Below, in pieces: positions 30,241 through 42,896 of a stretch of DNA of 64,000 nt (position 1 is its first letter; each line of letters opens with the position of its first letter). Below the pieces are notes generated by a model, which made no database searches, was not told the origin of the DNA, and saw nothing but the letters and a program-made list of their open reading frames with translations. Source of the DNA: Lasioglossum baleicum (taxonomy: Eukaryota > Arthropoda > Insecta > Hymenoptera > Halictidae); assembly GCF_051020765.1 (NCBI RefSeq), contig NW_027469338.1, positions 62,001 to 126,000 of the forward strand. Reading direction: 5' to 3'. The translations under genes and the position numbers were made by a program.

Positions 30241-31990
30241 TGTGACGTCGGTCGCACCTCCGACGTTAGCTTTAAGACTACATGTAAAATTAGATACATA
30301 AGAGCGAGCGTTCCCCTTTAAAGATTCCAAAACTCCTAAAAATCCTTCATAACAATGAATCCTTAACACCACGTACATCTGACTGAAATCCATCAACATA
30401 ACCTAAAATCCAAAATCTGTCAAAATCCTAAAATAGCCAAAAATGGCCCAAACTCGAAGATTGAAATATCATTGGACTCGTGAGCGAAAATCATGAAACT
30501 AACCTAAAAATTTGTAGGTTATGTTCTCAATTCGCGTTTGTTTAGACTTTACCAAAATTTCGATTTTTGGTAATTTTCAAAAGTACTTAGAATATTTTCA
30601 AACATATGATCGGTCGACAAATGATGTCAACTAATCATATGACATATAAAATTTACATCGAAACGCCTTGCAAGAGCAAGCGCTCGAAAATATTCTAAGT
30701 CCCAATTTATTTAAATAAATAAATAGGTACGCCAATGGTTACCACTTAATTTTCGAGTCCTGCACCACTGGGAACGAAAACTGCTGACTCTAGTGCGGCG
30801 GCCATCGCGCTGTTTACGACGAAGACCGGCACAAAGAGGACACGGTCACCTTTTGCGAAGTCAGCATTTTTCGGACGAACGTTCGATTCTCCCCAGTCCT
30901 CTCCAGGGACCCGAGTGGGTCAGTCGAGTTTTCGTCAATCTTCCAAGTCCAGACTATTTAGACATAGTCTTTCCAAATCCAGATTGTTTAGACACAATCT
31001 TTCCAAATCCATACTGTTTAGACACAGTCCCTAATACCATTCAATAATATCTTATTCTTATTAAACATTTTTATTGCGTTTCATATTTCGTACTTAGTAC
31101 GTATTTCGATTTCGTTAATAATAAGCATCTTTACCTTTGTATTCTTTTACGTTTATAATATACTTTGTTTTACCAGAGTCAATCTAAATCCCAATTATTA
31201 TTTCCTTGCTCCTAACTTCGTAGTTTGAAGTGACACGTTGTTAGTTAGAGATAGAGTTCTCACTGGGAAGTTCGCGAATAGTATTCCTTATTCAATTTCC
31301 TGTTTCAACGTGTTTGCGTACGTGCGTGATAGTGATAGACTTGCTCGCATAGCAAGCCCCGCAGCATCCACGTCCGTTTTCTCGAATCAAAATATCGTCA
31401 ACCACGCGGACGATATTCGCGAGATAAATTCACGGGATCGCACAGCGTCCACGCCCGTTTTCGCTAGTTAAAATATCGTCAATCACGCGGACGATATTCG
31501 TGAGTTAGATTCACGGTATCGTACAGCGTCCACGCCCGTTTCCTCAACGAGCACATCCGTCTACAATACCGTAGCCGCCAGCTGTCAACCATTGGAGGTC
31601 GTTCCTGCCAAATATTGACGTGACAGAATTTGGCGCAGTCGTCAATCCTTGAAGGTCGTTTCCAGCCATTTGGATCAACGCCTGTCAAGCAGAGCGGACC
31701 GTATTCAAGGCCATCAGCGCAACCGTAGCTGTTCATCTGTTGCGAACCCATTTCTCGTGTCAATCGACAAACAAGCGAAGCGTAAAAGTAAGTGGAACAT
31801 ATTATCGCGTATGTTTCAGGGTCGCGTGCATCATTCATCTGTGTAAGATCGCATGCAGGTGTCGGCATCGGGTCCTAGTCTGTTGATAAAAAGACCAACA
31901 CTTTTATTAAATGTCAGTCAGTGGAAGAGCAGAGTGGCCGGGCGGCGGTATTCTCTTCTCTTGCTCTTATAGCCCCGCCAGGACGTGACA
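30241..31990 (+). repeat. LTR-A, 3' LTR of A2 (1750 bp)
   Basis: Exact termini and three hairpin units. Compared with its 5' partner it lacks ~17 bp at 30880 (loss inside a GAACGTT repeat) and ~34 bp near 31060, and its HSE has one changed unit. The abutting polypurine tract is at 30230-30240. Confidence 0.92.
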
Positions 31991-33502
31991 GGGGTGATGC
32001 TGACCAGAGGTTTTAAATTTCGCTCTTGGGTCGCTGCGATAGTTTATCGTTGGCGTAACGATATTGGAGACTCTGTTAACGCTAGGAAGATTGAATTCGT
32101 TTCGCAAGATACATAACGAAAGCTTATAATCAGACTTAGTTGTCTCGGGCGAGTATAATGTATCGGCTTTATTTCTTTTTCTTGCTGACGCGAATCTCGC
32201 GGAATTGTATTTGCCAGACGCATGGACTTTGTTTTCGGTCGCACGGATACCTGATCGTTGAAGCTGCAAGAGGTCTTGTTCCGGCGAGGATTTGAAGATA
32301 GGAGTTTGTGGCAAAACATAAACTCCTTTTGATTTAACTTTAGGAATAGAAATGTTTTCTAAATTGTTCTCATATGAACATTCTAAAAGTTCATCTGAGG
32401 CGAAGGCGTTGATGTTTCTTTCCACACAGGACTTTGAATATACATCGTCGGGATGGTTACCGGAATTCTTTAAAGTATCGGGATGGCTACCGGAATCGTC
32501 GGGATGGTTACCGGAATTATTTAAAGGATCGGGATGGCTACCGGAATCGTCGGGATGGTTACCGGAATTATTTAAAGAATCGGGATGGCTACCGGAATCG
32601 TCGGAATGGTTACCGGAATTAATAGAAGACGCGAGTTGATCGTTAACGATCGTCTCGTGCGCGTGGCACGCACGAGCATTGAATAAGTCCGAATTGACTT
32701 CGGCTTGAATATTCGAAAAGGGAACCTCGATCTCTTCCACCTCCAACGTAGGCAGGGAGAAGGACGCCACTTCGGACGATGCGTTAAAGCATCGCAGGTA
32801 TGCCTTTCCGTTACGGTTGGTGACTAAACAATCACCTAAGAACACATCGGGTTTTACATCTACTTTTCGCACATACCCTTCGCTTGGGCCCTTTACGTTG
32901 ACGGCTATGCAGGCGGCGGTACGGCTTTCGATGGAATATTCCCGAGGATTCGAAAAGGGAATACGTAGGTTTTTATACTCTACGCATTCCTTCGCAAATG
33001 ATATCTCTGCTCCCTCTCTGAAGAAGGGGGAGCCTAAGATACCATCTATATTAATTGGAAAACTGTCAGGCAGAACGTGTAGCGTGACTTTAATGGAATT
33101 TGCTAGCTCCGCATTGATATAACCGAGGGTCGCAATTTCTCCTTCTGTCACGCCATGGACGTGTATGACGCTGTCAGTTTTTAGATGAACGTCAGATTTG
33201 ATACCAGACGCTCGGATTAAGTTGACCTCGGACCCGGTGTCCAAGAGGAACTCACACTCTTTTGAGAAGAGTGACGATTTTGCTTTTATTCGAGGGATAG
33301 GGGAGTCCGGCGCGAGATTTATTGCCGAGACTAATTTCGCGGATGGTCGTTCATTCTGCTGACCGTCCGGGTTATCTCTCCTATCTACTCGAATTTCATC
33401 TACTGCTGGTCGTCGCTGATGACGGCCAGCTGTGTTGCCTTTTGGCGATTCTCTTGGGATGCCTCCCGTCCTTTGGTCGCGTTTGTCGGGAGGCTTGATT
33501 CG
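31991..33502 (-). pseudogene. Protease-env fusion, truncated before env
   Basis: It runs from the frameshift site (33502-33508) through LDTGSE (~33244), three linker units and the A-env-specific stretch, and ends near SGQHH, upstream of the env signal peptide. A chance open frame continues a few codons into the LTR. Confidence 0.88.
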
Positions 33503-34707
33503 TTTCCCGACTCATTTCTATTGTAATATTCGCGGCGGCGACATTCGTGTATGTCATGTCCCGTGCGCTTACAATATTTACAATACTTCTGATTCTGCGT
33601 AGGAAAGCGATTGCGACCTGGGGACTGGGAAGCGCGATCTTCGCGTTTATACGTTTCGCGCTGATTTGATTGCGGCGGTTCGTGACGTCGCGGAGGAGGA
33701 GAGCGATACGCGTCTCTGTTATCGGGTTTCCTGTCTCGCCAGGATTCACGAGGTGAAAAGGAAGGTCGTTGATCTTTCCTTTCCGAAGATCTGTTGCGCT
33801 GCTCCGGCGCATTCCTATCATAAGAAGAGTTGCTTGATTGCTCTGGTGTGCGATTACGAGAGTCGGAGAATGCAACGCGGCGTCCGTCGTCGCGATAACG
33901 AACACGGTCAAGCTCGTACTGTTTGTACGCGGTTACTGCTTCGTCGAATATTTTCTGTAATTCGAGTGACGCGCAGAGCCTGACCTCGGCTCGAAGCGCT
34001 GGGATAAGACCACGCATGAAACAATCAACTGTGAATTTATCAATCTCGTCTAGATTGGGGACCCCGCGGCCTGAATCTATGATCGCCGTTCTAAGGTCCT
34101 TTACTCGCGTAATATAATTCAACACGTGCTCGGACTGTCCCTGGTGTATCGAAGCTAATTCTCCGCGATACTGATCGATGAATTTATATGGGCCTAGTAC
34201 ATCTTTCAGGCGGTTGCACAATTCAGAGATTGTGTTAATATTTACGTCTTCAATCGCGGCGTATGCCTGTCCTCTAAGCTTATTGCATACTAATCTAGTG
34301 AGGGTACGCTCAGCTGTGGCTGGAACAGCCTCCAAGGCTCGCTTGCACGCGCGAACGAATTGTAGCACGGTTATGGAGGTGCCGTCAAAGGTAGGCACAA
34401 GTTCAACCGCTTGTTTAACGGTGAAATTCGAAGAATCGTGCATTATGGGTTCGCGGGGCGCAACGACTGGGCTAGCTGGAATTGATTGAGAATCTCTGGC
34501 CGATCGGATTTCTGCTATCTCGCGGCGTATATCCTCGTACGTTTCTCTCTGCTCACGCGTTTCTGTTTCGTATTGCAATTTGAGTTGAGTCAACGCGGCG
34601 GTTTGATTAATGAGAGCTGCTTCTCTACGAGCTAAATCTTTCTGGAATTCAATTAATTCCTCTTCCGTAGGAGGAACCTTCTTTCTAGCCTCGCTACGCG
34701 TTTCCAT
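33400..34707 (-). CDS. gag: Gag, family A (435 aa), A-env type
   Basis: Intact. It carries the second gag haplotype (EPPQSN, GRNRF, PTQNQ), like 36378 and 49571, all in A-env elements. The element around it has lost its 5' LTR and PBS, so expression is unlikely. Confidence 0.92.
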   Translation of the reverse strand: METRSEARKKVPPTEEELIEFQKDLARREAALINQTAALTQLKLQYETETREQRETYEDIRREIAEIRSARDSQSIPASPVVAPREPIMHDSSNFTVKQAVELVPTFDGTSITVLQFVRACKRALEAVPATAERTLTRLVCNKLRGQAYAAIEDVNINTISELCNRLKDVLGPYKFIDQYRGELASIHQGQSEHVLNYITRVKDLRTAIIDSGRGVPNLDEIDKFTVDCFMRGLIPALRAEVRLCASLELQKIFDEAVTAYKQYELDRVRYRDDGRRVAFSDSRNRTPEQSSNSSYDRNAPEQRNRSSERKDQRPSFSPRESWRDRKPDNRDAYRSPPPRRHEPPQSNQRETYKREDRASQSPGRNRFPTQNQKYCKYCKRTGHDIHECRRREYYNRNESGNESSLPTNATKGREASQENRQKATQLAVISDDQQ

Positions 34708-34980
34708 GATTGCGTCGCTTGAAAATTTCTAAGTATGAAATTCGCGAAAAATAATCCGACTATATAACGTGGGCGAAGGGGCGTTTTCTAAACCGCCCGT
34801 CGCACTTTAACGTTCACTAAAACTCTCGATGAATTTGTACTGAGTACGAACATCGCGAAAAATAATTTGAGTATGTAACGTGGGCGAAAGGGCATTTCCT
34901 TCACTGCCCGTCGCACTTTTAACTGACACTATGCTTTCACGGACTCTAAGTCTACTGCGTTAAATTGTCAAACAATGATG

Positions 34981-35074
34981 AGTTTTGGAATCTTTAAAGG
35001 GGAACGCTCGCTCTTATGTATCTAATTTTACATGTAGTTTTAAAGCTAACGTCGGAGGTGCGACCGACGTCACA
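34981..35074 (-). repeat. 94-bp tip of an antisense LTR-A
   Basis: Reverse complement of the first 94 bases of LTR-A, ending at the terminus CGTCACA (35068-35074). It is a deletion remnant of an antisense element that had inserted into the LTR continuing at 35075. Confidence 0.9.
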
Positions 35075-35891
35075 CCAGAGTCAATCTAAATCCCAATTAT
35101 TATTTCCTTACTCCTAACTTCGTAGTTTGAAGTGACACGTTGTTAGTTAGAGATAGAGTTCTCACTGGAAAGTTCGCGAATAGTATTCCTTATTCAATTT
35201 CCTGTTTCAACGTGTTCGCGTACGTGCGTGATAGTGATAGACTTGCTCGCATAGCAAGCTCCGCAGCATCCACGTCCGTTTTCTCGAATCAAAATATCGT
35301 CAACCACGCGGACGATATTCGCGAGATAAATTCACGGGATCGCACAGCGTCCACGCCCGTTTTCGCTAGTTAAAATATCGTCAATCACGCGGACGATATT
35401 CGTGAGTTAGATTCACGGTATCGTACAGCGTCCACGCCCGTTTCCTCAACGAGCGCATCCGTCTACAATACCGTAGCCGCCAGCTGTCAACCATTGGAGG
35501 TCGTTCCTGTCAAATATTGACGTGACAGAATTTGGCGCAGTCGTCAATCCTTGAAGGTCGTTTCCAGCCATTTGGATCAACGCCTGTCAAGCAGAGCGGA
35601 CAGAATTCAAGGCCATCAGCGCAACCGTAGCCGTTCATCCGTTGCGAACCCATTTCTCGTGTCAATCGACAAACAACCGAAGCGTAAAAGTAAGTGGAAC
35701 ATATTATCGCGTATGTTTCAGGGTCGCGTGCTCATTCATCTGTGTAAGACCGCATGCAGGTGTCGGCATCGTGTCCTAGTCTGTTGATAAAAAGACCAAC
35801 ACTTTTATTAAATGTCAGTCAGTGGAAGAGCAGAGTAGCCGGGCCGCGGTATTCTCTTCTCTTGCTCTTATAGCCCCGCCAGGACGTGACA
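35075..35891 (+). repeat. LTR-A, sense, 3' half only (5' LTR of the dead A-env)
   Basis: It starts at CCAGAGTCAATC inside the LTR, the same base at which the antisense LTR at 20589-21406 is cut. It has several private changes (for example a CAT loss near 35731). PBS copies follow at 35896-35913 and 36005-36022. Confidence 0.92.
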
Positions 35892-36377
35892 AATTTGGCG
35901 CAGTCGGTAGGACACTCGTTGGTCACCGATGTTAGAGACACCGTCAACACTTTTGTAGGATACGTCATGTGTCCTACCTCTGCCAAAATTTGTTGTGACA
36001 AATTTGGCGCAGTCGGTAGGACACTCGTTGGTCACCGAAGTTAGAAGCACGGCATCGAGGAATAAAAATAGAATCAGTGTTAGCACGCGAACCCCTGCGC
36101 GTTCCATCATTGTTTGACAATTTGACGCAGTAGACTTAGAGTCCGTGAAAGCATAGTGTCAGTTAAAAGTGCGACGGGCAGTGAAGGAAATGCCCTTTCG
36201 CCCACGTTACATACTCAAATTATTTTTCGCGATGTTCGTACTCAGTACAAATTCATCGAGAGTTTTAGTGAACGTTAAAGTGCGACGGGCGGTTTAGAAA
36301 ACGCCCCTTCGCCCACGTTATATAGTCGCATTATTTTTCGCGAATTTCATACTTAGAAATTTTCAAGCGACGCAATC

Positions 36378-37685
36378 ATGGAAACGCGTAGCGAGGCTAG
36401 AAAGAAGGTTCCTCCTACGGAAGAGGAATTAATTGAATTCCAGAAAGATTTAGCTCGTAGAGAAGCAGCTCTCATTAATCAAACCGCCGCGTTGACTCAA
36501 CTCAAATTGCAATACGAAACAGAAACGCGTGAGCAGAGAGAAACGTACGAGGATATACGCCGCGAGATAGCAGAAATCCGATCGGCCAGAGATTCTCAAT
36601 CAATTCCAGCTAGCCCAGTCGTTGCGCCCCGCGAACCCATAATGCACGATTCTTCGAATTTCACCGTTAAACAAGCGGTTGAACTTGTGCCTACCTTTGA
36701 CGGCACCTCCATAACCGTGCTACAATTCGTTCGCGCGTGCAAGCGAGCCTTGGAGGCTGTTCCAGCCACAGCTGAGCGTACCCTCACTAGATTAGTATGC
36801 AATAAGCTTAGAGGACAGGCATACGCCGCGATTGAAGACGTAAATATTAACACAATCTCTGAATTGTGCAACCGCCTGAAAGATGTACTAGGCCCATATA
36901 AATTCATCGATCAGTATCGCGGAGAATTAGCTTCGATACACCAGGGACAGTCCGAGCACGTGTTGAATTATATTACGCGAGTAAAGGACCTTAGAACGGC
37001 GATCATAGATTCAGGCCGCGGGGTCCCCAATCTAGACGAGATTGATAAATTCACAGTTGATTGTTTCATGCGTGGTCTTATCCCAGCGCTTCGAGCCGAG
37101 GTCAGGCTCTGCGCGTCACTCGAATTACAGAAAATATTCGACGAAGCAGTAACCGCGTACAAACAGTACGAGCTTGACCGTGTTCGTTATCGCGACGACG
37201 GACGCCGCGTTGCATTCTCCGACTCTCGTAATCGCACACCAGAGCGATCAAGCAACTCTTCTTATGATAGGAATGCGCCAGAGCAGCGCAACAGATCTTC
37301 GGAAAGGAAAGATCAACGACCTTCCTTTTCACCTCGTGAATCCTGGCGAGACAGGAAACCCGATAACAGAGACGCGTATCGCTCTCCTCCTCCGCGACGT
37401 CACGAACCGCCGCAATCAAATCAGCGCGAAACGTATAAACGCGAAGATCGCGCTTCCCAGTCCCCAGGTCGCAATAGCTTTCCTACGCAGAATCAGAAGT
37501 ATTGTAAATATTGTAAGCGCACGGGACATGACATACACGAATGTCGCCGCCGCGAATATTACAATAGAAATGAGTCGGGAAACGAATCAAGCCTCCCGAC
37601 AAACGCGACCAAAGGACGGGAGGCATCCCAAGAGAATCGCCAAAAGGCAACACAGCTGGCCGTCATCAGCGACGACCAGCAGTAG
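36378..37685 (+). CDS. gag: Gag, family A (435 aa), A-env type
   Basis: Open, second haplotype (EPPQSN, PTQNQ) with a private Ser in GRNSF. GGGAAAC is at 37577-37583. It lies in a dead element with half an LTR. Confidence 0.92.
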   Translation: METRSEARKKVPPTEEELIEFQKDLARREAALINQTAALTQLKLQYETETREQRETYEDIRREIAEIRSARDSQSIPASPVVAPREPIMHDSSNFTVKQAVELVPTFDGTSITVLQFVRACKRALEAVPATAERTLTRLVCNKLRGQAYAAIEDVNINTISELCNRLKDVLGPYKFIDQYRGELASIHQGQSEHVLNYITRVKDLRTAIIDSGRGVPNLDEIDKFTVDCFMRGLIPALRAEVRLCASLELQKIFDEAVTAYKQYELDRVRYRDDGRRVAFSDSRNRTPERSSNSSYDRNAPEQRNRSSERKDQRPSFSPRESWRDRKPDNRDAYRSPPPRRHEPPQSNQRETYKREDRASQSPGRNSFPTQNQKYCKYCKRTGHDIHECRRREYYNRNESGNESSLPTNATKGREASQENRQKATQLAVISDDQQ

Positions 37686-40600
37686 ATGAAATTCGAGTAG
37701 ATAGGAGAGATAACCCGGACGGTCAGCAGAATGAACGACCATCCGCGAAATTAGTCTCGGCAATAAATCTCGCGCCGGACTCCCCTATCCCTCGAATAAA
37801 AGCAAAATCGTCACTCTTCTCAAAAGAGTGTGAGTTCCTCTTGGACACCGGGTCCGAGGTCAACTTAATCCGAGCGTCTGGTATCAAATCTGACGTTCAT
37901 CTAAAAACTGACAGCGTCATACACGTCCATGGCGTGACAGAAGGAGAAATTGCGACCCTCGGTTATATCAATGCGGAGCTAGCAAATTCCATTAAAGTCA
38001 CGCTACACGTTCTGCCTGACAGTTTTCCAATTAATATAGATGGTATCTTAGGCTCCCCCTTCTTCAGGGAGGGAGCAGAGATATCATTTGCGAAGGAATG
38101 CGTAGAGTATAAAAACCTACGTATTCCCTTTTCGAATCCTCGGGAATATTCCATCGAAAGCCGTACCGCCGCCTGCATAGCCGTCAACGTAAAGGGCCCA
38201 AGCGAAGGGTATGTGCGAAAAGTAGATGTAAAACCCGATGTGTTCTTAGGTGATTGTTTAGTCACCAACCGTAACGGAAAGGCATACCTGCGATGCTTTA
38301 ACGCATCGTCCGAAGTGGCGTCCTTCTCCCTGCCTACGTTGGAGGTGGAAGAGATCGAGGTTCCCTTTTCGAATATTCAAGCCGAAGTCAATTCGGACTT
38401 ATTCAATGCTCGTGCGTGCCGCGCGCACGAGACGATCGTTAACGATCAACTCGCGTCTTCTATTAATTCCGGTAACCATTCCGACGATTCCGGTAGCCAT
38501 CCCGATTCTTTAAATAATTCCGGTAACCATCCCGACGATTCCGGTAGCCATCCCGATTCTTTAAATAATTCCGGTAACCATCCCGACGATTCCGGTAGCC
38601 ATCCCGATACTTTAAAGAATTCCGGTAACCATCCCGACGATTTATATTCAAAGTCCTGTGTGGAAAGAAACATCAACGCTTTCGCCTCAGATGAACTTTT
38701 AGAATGTTCATATGAGAACAATTTAGAAAACATTTCTATTCCTAAAGTTAAATCAAAAGGAGTTTATGTTTTGCCACAAACTCCTATCTTCAAATCCTCG
38801 CCGGAACAAGACCTCTTGCAGCTTCAACGATCAGGTATCCGTGCGACCGAAAACAAAGTCCATGCGTCTGGCAAATACAATTCCGCGAGATTCGCGTCAG
38901 CAAGAAAAAGAAATAAAGCCGATACATTATACTCGCCCGAGACAACTAAGTCTGATTATAAGCTTTCGTTATGTATCTTGCGAAACGAATTCAATCTTCC
39001 TAGCGTTAACAGAGTCTCCAATATCGTTACGCCAACGATAAACTATCGCAGCGACCCAAGAGCGAAATTTAAAACCTCTGGTCAGCATCACCCCACTCCA
39101 CAGCAGGAAGACGATATCCCTGCGACGCAACGAGATCTTCAAGGAGAAACCGTCACCCCTGAAGATCATCAGTCTCTCGACAACGCTATAACAGCAACCA
39201 TGCAGCCGATACAAGTTATCTTGCTCTCTATTGCCACGCAAGCCTCAACACTCATTGGATATGACTGTGGAGGTTCAACCTTGAATATTACCACGTATTC
39301 AACTATTGACACTCTTAACTGCGAGCCAGAAGACATCGCACCAGCTGAAAATTTAGAAAGAATTCAGCTCCTGCAGCTAGCTGAATTCTCGCAAGCTCGT
39401 GTCTTGCAATGCCATATCGGAATAGACAGAACCATATACTATTGTGGCATGCATCCACATAATTCGGTAGTATCCAATGGTCGACAAGACTATATATTAC
39501 CGATCTCCAGCGAAACCTGTTCGAGCCTGCACACGACGGGGACAATATTCATCACCCCAGCCGCCCAGATCACAGGTATTTAGCCGAACTCGACCTCCTC
39601 TCACGGCCTCACGTTAGCAGGAGTTATTCAGAACGATGGTAGCTGCGCTGGAACCACGTATAGTGATCCGTTTGGGACTTGGACCGATGTCGTGGTACAA
39701 GCTTTAGTCCGAATCACGATCCGCGACTACATCGCTCCAATCAGATTGTCAACCGGACAGATTCATCTACAAACTGGGCAAACCTGCCCCTGTGACGTTG
39801 GCTCAAACACCAACGTTTGAATTAGTACAATAATGTTTAATTAACCATATCTAACCTCGTAATACATTATAAAGTCCACAGCGTCACGCTTCATCCTCGA
39901 AATCACCTAAAATAGAAAATATCATATATTAACATCACTTTTGAATCACGCGATAGAAACAGAAATCATACTTACCTTTGAAACACACTGTAGAATCCTC
40001 CTCCGCGTCGCACTTCATCTCCGCAGTCACCTGTAACAAAAAGTATAAAGTATTATTTTGAAACGCGCTGTACATCTATCGTTCGCGCGTGATATTGAAA
40101 CTCCCTGTACTCGTAATCCGTTATATATAAGCACATAAGTCGAAACCTGGAAATTGATCACTTGTTGCAATATTTTCAAAACCATTCTTGCCATAATTCA
40201 CTATTCAAATTCTACATTTATTATAAACAATTCTACTAATTACAAGCTATCAAATTCCGATTCTAAAGTAAGCACACAACTCCATGTAACACAAACAATA
40301 GTAGTCGTTAAGAAGCAAAATCCTTACCGTTGAATCAGCATAACTATTAATTATCAATAATAAAATACGTTAAATTCGACTTCATCACCTGGGAATAAAT
40401 TAATGACAATTAATCGTCATTAATCTCCTCGATGATGAGTAAAATATCAAAAAGATCATAATAGAAAATCTCGAAGAAATAATTAATAGTTACGCCTATG
40501 ATATTCCCGCCGATCGAGCGAAAGGTAAAGCGGCATACATACCTGTCCAACATATTTCCCACCTGTAACGAGAACGATCACAAATGCAAATAACTATCAA

Positions 40601-40696
40601 TTATGCATAATGAAATTATCATGAGCAACAAATTACTCATAATAATTTCTGTATAACGTATAATTACGTATAATCGCATGCAATTACGTATAACGT

Positions 40697-42465
40697 TGTG
40701 ACGTCGGTCGCACCTCCGACGTTAGCTTTAAGACTACATGTAAAATTAGATACATAAGAGCGAGCGTTCCCCTTTAAAGATTCCAAAACTCCTAAAAATC
40801 CTTCATAACAATGAATCCTTAACACCACGTACATCTGATTGAAATCCATCAACATAACCTAAAATCCAAAATCTGTCAAAATCCTAAAATAGCCAAAAAT
40901 GGCCCAAACTCGAAGATTGAAATATCATTGGACTCGTGAGCGAAAATCATGAAACTAACCTAAAAATTTGTAGGTTATGATCTCAATTCGCGTTTGTTTA
41001 GACTTTACCAAAATTTCGATTTTTGGTAATTTTCAAAAGTACTTAGAATATTTTCAAACATATGATCGGTCGACAAATGATGTCAACTAATCATATGACA
41101 TAAAATTTACATCGAAAAGCCTTGCAAGAGCAAGCGCTCGAAAATATTCTAAGTCCCAATTTATTTAAATAAATAAATAGGTACGCCAATGGTTACCACT
41201 TAATTTTCGAGTCCTGCACCACTGGGAACGAAAACTGCTGACTCTAGTGCGGCGGCCATCGCGCTGTTTACGACGAAGACCGGCACAAAGAGGACACGGT
41301 CCCCTTTTGCGAAGTCAGCATTTTTCGGACGAACGTTGTTCGTCGACGAACGTTCGATTCTTCCCAGTGCTCTCCGGGGACCCGAGTGGGTCAGTCGAGT
41401 TTTCATCAATCTTCCAAATCCAGATTGTTTAGACACAATCTTTCCAAATCCATACTGTTTAGACACAGTCCCTAATACCATTCAATAATATCTTATTCTT
41501 ATTCGTTTAATTCAAACATTACTTCGTTTATTCAATTAAACATTTTTATTGCGTTTCATATTTCGTACTTAGTACGTATTTCGATTTCGTTAATAATAAG
41601 CATCTTTACCTTTGTATTCTTTTACGTTTATAATATACTTTGTTTTACCAGAGTCAATCTAAATCCCAATTATTATTTCCTTGCTCCTAACTTCGTAGTT
41701 TGAAGTGACACGTTGTTAGTTAGAGATATAGTTCTCACTGGAAAGTTCGCGAATAGTATTCCTTATTCAATTTCCTGTTTCAACGTGTTCGCGTACGTGC
41801 GTGATAGTGATAGACTTGCTCGCATAGCAAGCTCCGCAGCATCCACGTCCGCTTTCTCGAATCAAAATATCGTCAACCACGCGGACGATATTCGCGAGAT
41901 AAATTCACGGGATCGCACAGCGTCCACGCCCGTTTTCGCTAATTAAAATATCGTCAATCACGCGGACGATATTCGTGAGCTAGATTCACGGTATCGTACA
42001 GCGTCCACGCCCGTTTCCTCAACGAGCGCATCCGTCTACAATACCGTAGCCGCCAGCTGTCAACCATTGGAGGTCGTTCCTGTCAAATATTGACGTGACA
42101 GAATTTGGCGCAGTCGTCAATCCTTGAAGGTCGTTTCCAGCCATTTGGATCAACGCCTGTCAAGCAGAGCGGACCGTATTCAAGGCCATCAGCGCAACCG
42201 TAGCTGTTCATCCGTTGCGAACCCATTTCTCGTGTCAATCAACAAACAAGTGAAGCGTAAAAGTAAGTGGAACATATTATCGCGTATGTTTCAGGGTCGC
42301 GTGCATCATTCATCTGTGTAAGACCGCATGCAGGTGTCGGCATCGGGTCCTAGTCTGTTGATAAAAAGACCAACACTTTTATTAAATGTCAGTCAGTGGA
42401 AGAGCAGAGTAGCCGGGCCGCGGTATTCTCTTCTCTTGCTCTTATAGCCCCGCCAGGACGTGACA
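40697..42465 (+). repeat. Solo LTR-A (1769 bp) with target duplication ACGT
   Basis: Exact termini and a 4-bp duplication ACGT at 40693-40696 and 42466-42469, giving the family A target-site length directly. Two hairpin units. It was left by LTR-LTR recombination of an element that had inserted into LTR-C. Confidence 0.95.
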
Positions 42466-42767
42466 ACGTAAAGCAATGCAATTATACGTACATACGAGTG
42501 AACTCCACGTTTTCATGTCGATTAATATTAGGAAATTGTTTAATACAATCTCTCCTGATATTCATCGATACCTCAAAACTCGAAATCCACATAATTGATA
42601 ATTATTTTATGAAGAATTCATACACGTGTTCGATTACATGACAGCGGTTACATAATCACTATACAGCGATTACGTAACCATATGACCTCGATTATATAAC
42701 CAAGTTACGTAAGAAACACGTGCTTTTCGCATAGCAACAGCCGAATTTCGCTGGTCCGCGCTCGGCC

Positions 42768-42896
42768 TATAAGTATCCCCTCTCAGAGTGGATAGCTCTC
42801 TTTCGTTCGCCAACCGTCGAGTCGTTAACAAGCTCTCTTTCGTTCGCCAACCGTCGAGTCGTTAACAAGCTCCTTTTCGTTCACCAACCGTGCACA
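42768..42896 (+). promoter_or_regulatory. Likely LTR-C promoter: TATA box and 37-bp tandem repeat
   Basis: TATAAG at 42768-42773. About 25 bp downstream begins a 37-bp unit (AGCTCTCTTTCGTTCGCC...GTTAACA) at 42794-42830 and 42831-42867, with a partial third. Transcription would start near the first repeat. This is inference from layout. Confidence 0.45.

Larger units (their letters stand above)
21407..31990 (+). mobile_element. A2: full-length A-pol element with a broken pol
   Basis: 5' LTR 21407-23207, PBS 23212, gag 23694-25001, frameshift signal 24893, pol to 30053, polypurine tract 30230-30240, 3' LTR 30241-31990. A single extra A breaks pol. Left flank (antisense LTR-A, CTGG) and right flank (antisense A-env, GGGG) do not match, so the ends come from different insertions or were rearranged. 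Confidence 0.92.
31991..34980 (-). mobile_element. Antisense A-env element, 5' internal part (no LTR, no PBS)
   Basis: Read in reverse it gives part of the leader, gag, frameshift site, protease and the region before env. Its left end is the exact 3' terminus of the A2 LTR. Its right end (34980) is not an LTR terminus: the leader is broken before the PBS and joined to an LTR tip, so a deletion occurred there. Confidence 0.88.

Noticed and set aside
37841..39583. 580-codon ORF taken as a complete protein
   Set aside because: The TAG at 39581 replaces a CAG in the intact env, and the env sequence continues beyond it.
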